Origin: Termitomyces sp. T153
Lineage: Eukaryota; Basidiomycota; Agaricomycetes; Agaricales; Lyophyllaceae
Assembly: GCA_018296165.2 (NCBI GenBank)
Contig: JACKQL020000004.1
Location: forward strand, 1,426,001 to 1,490,000
DNA: 64,000 nt
Reading direction: 5' to 3'
The notes under the pieces were generated by a model, which saw only the letters and a program-made list of their open reading frames with translations, was not told where the DNA came from and searched no databases. The first letter of the stretch is position 1. Each line of letters starts with the position of its first letter. A program made the translations under genes and the position numbers. Positions 57,936-64,000 of this stretch are shown here, one piece after another.

Positions 57936-58279
57936 TTTTTTCAAGTCAAATGAGCATTTACTCATTTGCAAAGCAAGAAGCTGAACTTCCATAAAAGAAG
58001 TTTACTGCCACTAGTTACAATCAGCACATTAAAAATTTTTGACATCCACCTTCCACAATGGGCACTGTGGTGACCATGGAAGGTCAGGTGCTTGGGCCCA
58101 GGTCCAAGACAGAGTTCAATGGAGCATTGAAGAGTACTCCACAGGGGACATTGGAATTTGCCACACCACACCATGATGGGGGCAGGGAGAGTGTTGTGAT
58201 GCCAGGAGGGATGCCAGCAGCTACTCTAGTATGACCACCTATGGGTGGTTGGGCAGGTGTCACAATGGAGGGCTCTCAT
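57936..58279. other. Unassigned segment downstream of the DIRS remnant
   Basis: CpG-free. A minus-strand frame (ITTLSLPPSWCGVANSNVP) joins the RT remnant but does not look like RT, suggesting a rearrangement near 58280. Confidence 0.3.
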
Positions 58280-60240
58280 AAGTCCATAACTAATATCCAA
58301 CAGGCTGAGAATGTGCCCCACTGGCATTGGGAATGTTTGGTATCTATATGCAAGTTTACTGATGGGATAAGAGGGTTATCATATGGAAAAGAGTGGTCAA
58401 CTGTAATCCACATCTTCCCAAGTGTGCATTCAATAATTTTCAGTAGTGGCCAAACAGACATTAAGCCATGTGTGGAGGAAACTCATCAGAAACTCAGCCC
58501 AGAAGGCACTCTTTATTGTACTTGTCAACTACAAAAGTATGATGAATGGTGTTGCAATAGTGATTAGGCAGGGAGAATATTGAGTCTATGGTAAAGCTTT
58601 GAAGACCTATGCAATGATTAGGTGAGTATGCTTGTAATGGAAGGAATTGACCAAAAGAAAAACCATAATGTAAACCATAAAGAACATGAAAGTAACAATC
58701 ATGGGCATTGGTTTTGCATAACAATAAAGCCCAGCAATCAACAATGAGGGGCACGGTCACTGGAAAGTATCTATCAAGCAATGCAGACCTGAGCATAGTG
58801 TTGTGCACCTCTGCAGAAGGAACAGGCATGATGGTGCATACAGTCAGAGGAATGGCAGGAGTTTGGGCCATTGAAAGCAAAACAGTAGGTGATGCCATTG
58901 GAGTCTGCAAAGCAACCACTGACCTTGCAGAGGATGCACCTGGCCTTTGTGCAAGAGAGGAAGTGGTGATCACTGTTGCCACAGACCATGCACCATGTTG
59001 ATCTTCCATCCCCACAACTACTGGCATTGTAAGGTCAGCATTTTTGCTCATGCCAAGTGATGCCTCTGCAATAGCATTGGCTGTAGTTCCCCCTATGAAA
59101 TTCTCAGAGCCCACTCTAAGACAGTTATGTATGACCTAGACCAGAGTCAAAGAGACCTGCATGAACTCAAAAGCTATAGGTGTATGCTCCTTGCTCTAAT
59201 TAAACTTAGAATTTGAGACCTGAAGCTTGCCAGAAAATGTGAGGAATAAGGAGGAATCACCCTGGTGGTTTGTAGCAGTGGGAACCCATGGCAGGCCACT
59301 GTAGTCAGCACATCAGTGAAGAATGTGCACCTGACAAAGAGGAGGCAGATGTAATGTTGATAGCTGTATGTGATCATTGTAAATGCATGCTCAGAAGGAA
59401 ATTGTACATGGCACCTATCAGGAAGAAGTCAAGACATTGACAAGGAGGAGCCCTGTACCAGGCTGCTGTCCTGAGGAAGCACCTGAGCTATGCCAGAGCC
59501 AAACCTTTGTAGAAGGTTTAGGAGATCAGACTGGGAGATAGTAAAGATGTCTCTAGCAGGGGGGGCTGTGGATGTAGTGCTGATGGAAGACACTAACCCT
59601 TCTGGGAATGTGGAGAGAAAAGAGACCTGTGTAGCCACCAGTGGATGCAACAATAAGGCAGAGCAAGCATCATAAGACAAGCCAGAGGTAGCAGAGCCCA
59701 GAAAATTCCCCACATGCATGTGCAGGTCCACTGCACCCAGAGAGAGCTAGGCCATTGGGGAAGGAGGAGAGCTGAGCACTATTATTTGAGGCTGGCCTCT
59801 TTGAAGCCCATCAGCAAGCAGCTTTGCTAGGCAAAAGGTGCCTAGAGTCAGGAGAGAGCTGACTGCCTGGAGAGCATTCATGAGGGGGAACTACAGGCAG
59901 AACTGCATCATCCTGCAAGCAGCAGTGGGAGAGGTCAGGCTCAGATCACAGTCTGCCAGATCTGGAAGGGCTGATCCTTTAGGCAGGTTGGTGATGTGGT
60001 GGTCTGCTTGAGGTCAATCCACATAGTCTAAACCAGGTTCCTCAGAGAGTTTTTTGTCTTCAGGCATGTCCTAAACTGTTGGACAGCAAGTGAGACATTG
60101 ATTACTTACCATAGTAGGAGAGGCATACATGTCTGTAAGCTGGGCAGAAGCTGAGTGAGAGCATCCCCCATGCCAGTACTCAGATGTGGCAGCAGAGGAG
60201 CTGGAGGTATCTATGGTGGAACTAGTAGTCATAAGATGAA
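58280..60240 (-). pseudogene. DIRS-like (tyrosine-recombinase type) gag and RT remnant
   Basis: On the minus strand a Ser/Thr-rich start (MTTSSTIDTSSSSAATSEY, 60232) is followed by ISQSDLLNLLQRFG (59429-59731), a zinc-finger array CGNSDHHFLSC...CMHHHACSFCRGAQHYAQVC (58774-58989), LLYGLHYGFSFGQFL-like sequence and the RT entry VDHSFPYDNPLIPSVN...QCQWGTFS (58276-58461). This order and the VDHSFP-like motif are those of basidiomycete DIRS-like elements. The rest of RT and the recombinase are absent. Many stops. Confidence 0.5.
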
Positions 60241-60861
60241 CACAAAGTATGTGTAGTAAAGCCAAGAGAAAAACACAAGAGAAAAACACAAAAAAAGTAT
60301 GATATACAATATATGTGGTGGTACAAGAGAAAGAAGCCTGATCCCATGTGATTGTGATGCTGCTGTCAGGAATGTCAGGAACATGTTCCACATTCATCCC
60401 ATTCCTCCATTCTGTGGGCTGTCATGTCTGCTAAATTCAAACTCAGTTACACCAGTCTCTCTACTGCCTCCATTGAGGGATTGGTCACTGGTCTACCTGC
60501 CATCCTTTCATCCCTGTCATGTCCATTATCAAACAGACTTCAAATGTGCCATCAAGATCTGTTTTTTTTTTATTTTGCTATGTTGTAAGTCCATGTAAGG
60601 TGATCTTCAGGGTGAAGACTCACTCACCCAACATTGCAAGAAAATTCAACAAAAGCACATTATCAAAATATATACCATGAGAGCACAGGAGATGAGGTGC
60701 AGTTTCTACTTACAATAATGGTGATACTTGAGGTATGGAAGCTGAAGCCCTACCAAAGGCAACAAAGCACTCTCATAACATTGTTGTATATACCTTATCA
60801 TGACAGTACAGTATCAATATGAATAAATGGATGCAAGATTCTAAACATTCAATCAGAGACA
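60241..60861. other. Spacer between DIRS remnant and second P450
   Basis: AT-rich, no gene or clear repeat recognised. Confidence 0.4.
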
Positions 60862-63238
60862 TCAAGTTGATTGATATCTGCTGTGTTTTGCAACATCTAC
60901 AAGGAATTTGTTGTGCCTCCATAGACCATAATCCTAAATATGTCATTGATTAAGTGCAACTAAAAATTGTGAGAAGGGCTATTCAAACCTTGTAAGAGGC
61001 ATCAAAATGCTCTAGCACAACATCTTGAGAAATTTTGATGTCAAGTTGTGAAATGATACATATCACAATGATCCTTGTTATGAAATTGCATGTGAGAACA
61101 TTAGAGTGAAGAAAAAACATAAGATACTTCATATTTTGCAGTGCAAGCTGCTGGCCAACACACGCCCCAAGACCCACACCAAAGGGGATATATGCATCTT
61201 CATTATGAGGACTAAACTTTTGTTCCAATGGCAACCAACGATATGGGGAAAAGACATCAGGCTCTGCAAAGTTAACAGCATCCCGCTGTAAGGTGTATGT
61301 TGGAACATGTACAGTCGTGTTTGGTGGAATGTAGTATCCAATAATCAGGCACCCATCACTGCCACTACTTCGAGGTAGACCTTCAAAGAAGTATTTCAGT
61401 CATCAATAAAAATATCAAGTGGAATTTGTTCTACCTGCTGGTACAGGAGGCATTAACCTCAAAGCCTCTTTGATACATGCATTGAGAAAGACCATTTTCT
61501 TTGTATCTCTTGAAATTATGTCACTTTTCTCCAGAAGACTCGGGAAAAATGAATCAATTTCTTTTTGCAGCTGTTTAAGAATTGATGGATTCGCAAAGAC
61601 ATAACGAAAGAGAGTGGTCAATGCCTGAGAAGTGGTTTCAACAGAACTTGCCATCAACAGAGAAGCATCAGCTGCTGCCTCGCCTTCTGACAAAGTTGCA
61701 TGAGAGGTTGAATGAGTATCATTGAGCTATAAAACATCTGTAAGAACCCTGGCTGAGGGATAAGTGAAGATTCCTACAATTATGCTCAAAATGTCATCAC
61801 AATCTGAAGTCAAATGCTTCATCTGTGCTTCTTCAACCTTTTCCTTGGCAAACTGTAAAAATAGATGGGTTTTGCTAAGCCAATATCTTTTGTTTTCTTT
61901 ACTTGCCTGGTGAAAAGTCTCAATTGGGCCCTTCTGAGGCAGGAGGAGAATGAGATTTGTCAACCAAGGCACTTGACCTAAGACTAGATTGGACATTTGT
62001 CATTCTTATGGCAGCTGACTATCCATTTTGCTGGGACTCACTTCCGACCACGAGTGCTCCAAGGTTAAGCTGAGTGAGTAGCTATTCACCAAACATGCTT
62101 ATTGGAAGGGCAAACTAGAAGAACATACTGTAGTCATCCATTTTGCTGTGTCCTTCCTCGCTGCAAGGGATTCAATACCTCCAGAGAAACCAAGATCACC
62201 TATGATGTCCCTAGAAGCCTTCAGATATGAGGTTCAGGTCAACCAAGGATTCCTCACATAAGACAAAGGGAGAGCCAATAGTGTAGGTCAACTTCTGCTT
62301 GACCCATCAAAGAATGAACCAGCTGCTGGGCTCTTTTCTAGATGAATAGTTCAAGGCACAAAGGATGCATCACATCAGTTGACATACATTGGTAGCTGGG
62401 ATGTATTGGTAGAGCATTTTTGATGCAAATGCTCTTGCCCATGACTGTACAAGGGAAGGGAAGGTTCACATATGCATAACAGTCAAAATTCATACCTTCC
62501 TACGAGCTGCATGTCTTTTACGGTCCACAATCATAATTAGAGTCTCATCCTTGGCAGGTACCCCTAGCAGGGGTCAGATGCAATGGGGCCGATCAGAATA
62601 AATCTTACCTCTATAAGATGGTGCTCGCAAAAGATGAAGATATATTGGCTTTATGGCATTCACGTCATTGATGGAAAGTTCATTTGGGCCTAGGAGGAGT
62701 TAGTTTCTAGCTACAGTGGCCTAGAATGCTTCTCACCTATCCGGACACATGGACCCAACTCTGTGTGAAGCCTGATTTTTTTCAATCTAACAATATACAT
62801 GATAAATTTGCGATTACACTACCTCTGAAGAGTAGTGTGCCGCCTGCCAGTCAAGACATGACAAACCATGTACCATTTGGTAGCCTTGGCCATCAATGGT
62901 CCTGGAAATTGAGCAAGGGGATGGCGAAGTGATAGGCGATATTCTAGGACCAAGAGCCCAAGAGACACCAGATATATCATGAGTTGGAAAAGAGCAAGAC
63001 AACATATCTGCACATAGTCATTCTTGCCCTGTGCAGTATAGTAGACAAAATTTGTCGTTGTAACAGTGAAACAGATGCCAAAAAATTTGACAACATCCGG
63101 TTCATGCTTCCTAAATGACAGGGAAGATACCTGGCAGTAGTTCAAGAATGTTGCTTCGGGAACAATAGTGATAACATCAAAACTCACAATCGCAGCGACC
63201 AGAGTGAAAGATAAAGGTGACATGTAGGAGACAATCAT
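60862..63238 (-). CDS. Cytochrome P450 monooxygenase with membrane-spanning N-terminus, 14 exons
   Basis: Exons on the minus strand: 63188-63238, 62823-63130, 62737-62786, 62609-62689, 62496-62563, 62388-62444, 62258-62337, 62129-62210, 62042-62069, 61907-61983, 61778-61852, 61435-61726, 60989-61380, 60862-60933. The joined frame is open for 570 residues. Motifs in order: several hydrophobic N-terminal segments, HPLAQFPGPLMAK, GPCVRIGPNELSI, DIIGDLGFSGG, LGQVPWL, an I-helix reading SSVETT (about 346-351; the usual AGxDTT is changed), KEALR (ExxR at 406-409), FSPYRW and the heme loop FGVGLGACVG with Cys490. Twelve introns are GT-AG; one (61853-61906) is GC-AG with the donor GCAAGT. A 54-nt stretch in exon 13 may be a former intron. 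It resembles basidiomycete P450s with a multi-span N-terminus; substrate unknown. The start could also be ATG 63223. Confidence 0.85.
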
Positions 63239-63289
63239 TTAGGATATTTTGGGGGAAGATAATGTATGGATCACAAAGACCGTAATACC

Positions 63290-63296
63290 TATATAT
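63290..63296 (-). promoter_or_regulatory. Possible TATA box of the second P450
   Basis: Minus-strand ATATATA, 52-58 nt before ATG 63238. Weak evidence on its own. Confidence 0.35.
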
Positions 63297-63299
63297 TAG

Positions 63300-64000
63300 T
63301 CGTGTTAAGGCTGAGGCACATATTGGGTTATTGTGCGATCCCGACATGTCTGGATCAAGCAGTAACAAAAGAATTGAGACTCTTATGATAAGATGTATAT
63401 GATACAGCACAACGCCATCATCTAGGAACATAACCAGGTATATTTGTATTCAGGTATACTAGCGAGCTGATTGTTTTAGCTTTGCCATGCTCCTTCATCG
63501 CCAAGTGATACAAAACTCGAAGTCGTTGAAACGTTCCTGCCACGTTTGTGTCAGCTTCTAGTATAGCCACGAGTTGATCGTTTCAGCCTTGTCGATTGAT
63601 ATTTAGTAGTACAAACCATATGTACACTCCATGATTTCCAAGAATGGAAAAGACTATCTTATTCGTCTAGATGCATGCGCGCCACATCGCATCTCAAGTG
63701 ATGATCCCAACTCTGCACCAAAAACTCATCAAAGGGCCAAGGTGTTTCAAGTCAAAGTCAACGGCGATATAAATGATATACCGACGTTCCGACTCCGAGT
63801 GGTTGATAAGGAACTTGATTGATCTAAATTTGATTGATTGATCAATAATTTATCTGCACTCTGAGTGATGCACTTCGAAACGATTCATGTCCTGATTCGA
63901 GCGTGAGAGCTGGCTCATAAGTCTTAAATAAATAGATCCATCTCCCTTGAGTCCCCAGCAAGTGCTTTTCATAATGATTGCGTTTATGTACCTGGCTGGC
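63300..64000. other. Right-edge host DNA with one small open frame
   Basis: Normal CpG. A 63-codon plus-strand frame with ATG (63631-63822, MISKNGKDYLIRLDACAPHR) matches nothing I know. It could be an exon, but no supporting splice sites were established. TTGATTGATC words cluster near 63815-63850. Confidence 0.3.

Noticed and set aside
1..64000. tRNA, rRNA or CRISPR arrays
   Set aside because: No cloverleaf with conserved T-loop, no rRNA core sequence and no regularly spaced repeats other than the LTR minisatellites were seen. A covariance-model scan was not possible here.

Overview
The window looks like a transposon-dense segment of a basidiomycete (Agaricomycetes-type) fungal genome. The evidence is two cytochrome P450 genes cut by many phase-consistent introns of about 36-66 nt, Ty3/gypsy elements with chromodomains, a Tc1/mariner element with long inverted repeats and a DIRS-like remnant. 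No rRNA, tRNA, CRISPR or bacterial-style operon was seen. Most of the sequence is old transposon DNA in which CpG is nearly absent and coding frames are broken by stops. Three stretches keep normal CpG: LTR element D1 (1.7-7.9 kb), the first P450 with its flanks (39.6-42.7 kb) and the right edge.

Layout. 1-1376: end of an old LTR element (family H). 1377-12725: gypsy element F on the minus strand, whose 3' LTR is split by the young element D1 (1717-7852). 12730-30975: gypsy element G on the plus strand, interrupted by gypsy copies A (13576-20437, itself carrying a solo D-type LTR) and B (20846-26549). 31.3-36.95 kb: two converging copies of an unknown repeated gene (E), the right one broken by nested solo LTRs. 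37006-38612: Tc1/mariner element. 39658-41696: intact P450 gene, minus strand. 43.1-45.15 kb: mosaic of element fragments and D-type LTRs. 45151-57796: gypsy element C, minus strand, interrupted by an H-type insert (about 48279-49373) and by D2 (49618-56619). 57.8-60.2 kb: a short repeat and a DIRS-like gag/RT remnant. 60862-63238: second P450 gene, minus strand.

The most interesting system is family D, a 6-7 kb LTR element with 1.15-1.23 kb LTRs, no recognisable reverse transcriptase or integrase, and a three-exon coiled-coil protein gene on the strand opposite to LTR transcription. Directly after its 5' LTR, D carries a 12-nt segment exactly complementary to a sequence 32 nt downstream of the LTR TATA box. 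This is the arrangement expected for Tf1-type self-priming, and D1 and D2 differ by a compensating base pair. Gypsy copies A and B have an analogous 10-11 nt pair and share the same polypurine-tract/LTR junction as D, so an A/B/C/F-like gypsy element is a plausible driver of D. That link is inference. Eight insertions can be bounded by 5-bp target duplications (seven exact, one with a single mismatch), and all lie inside older elements.
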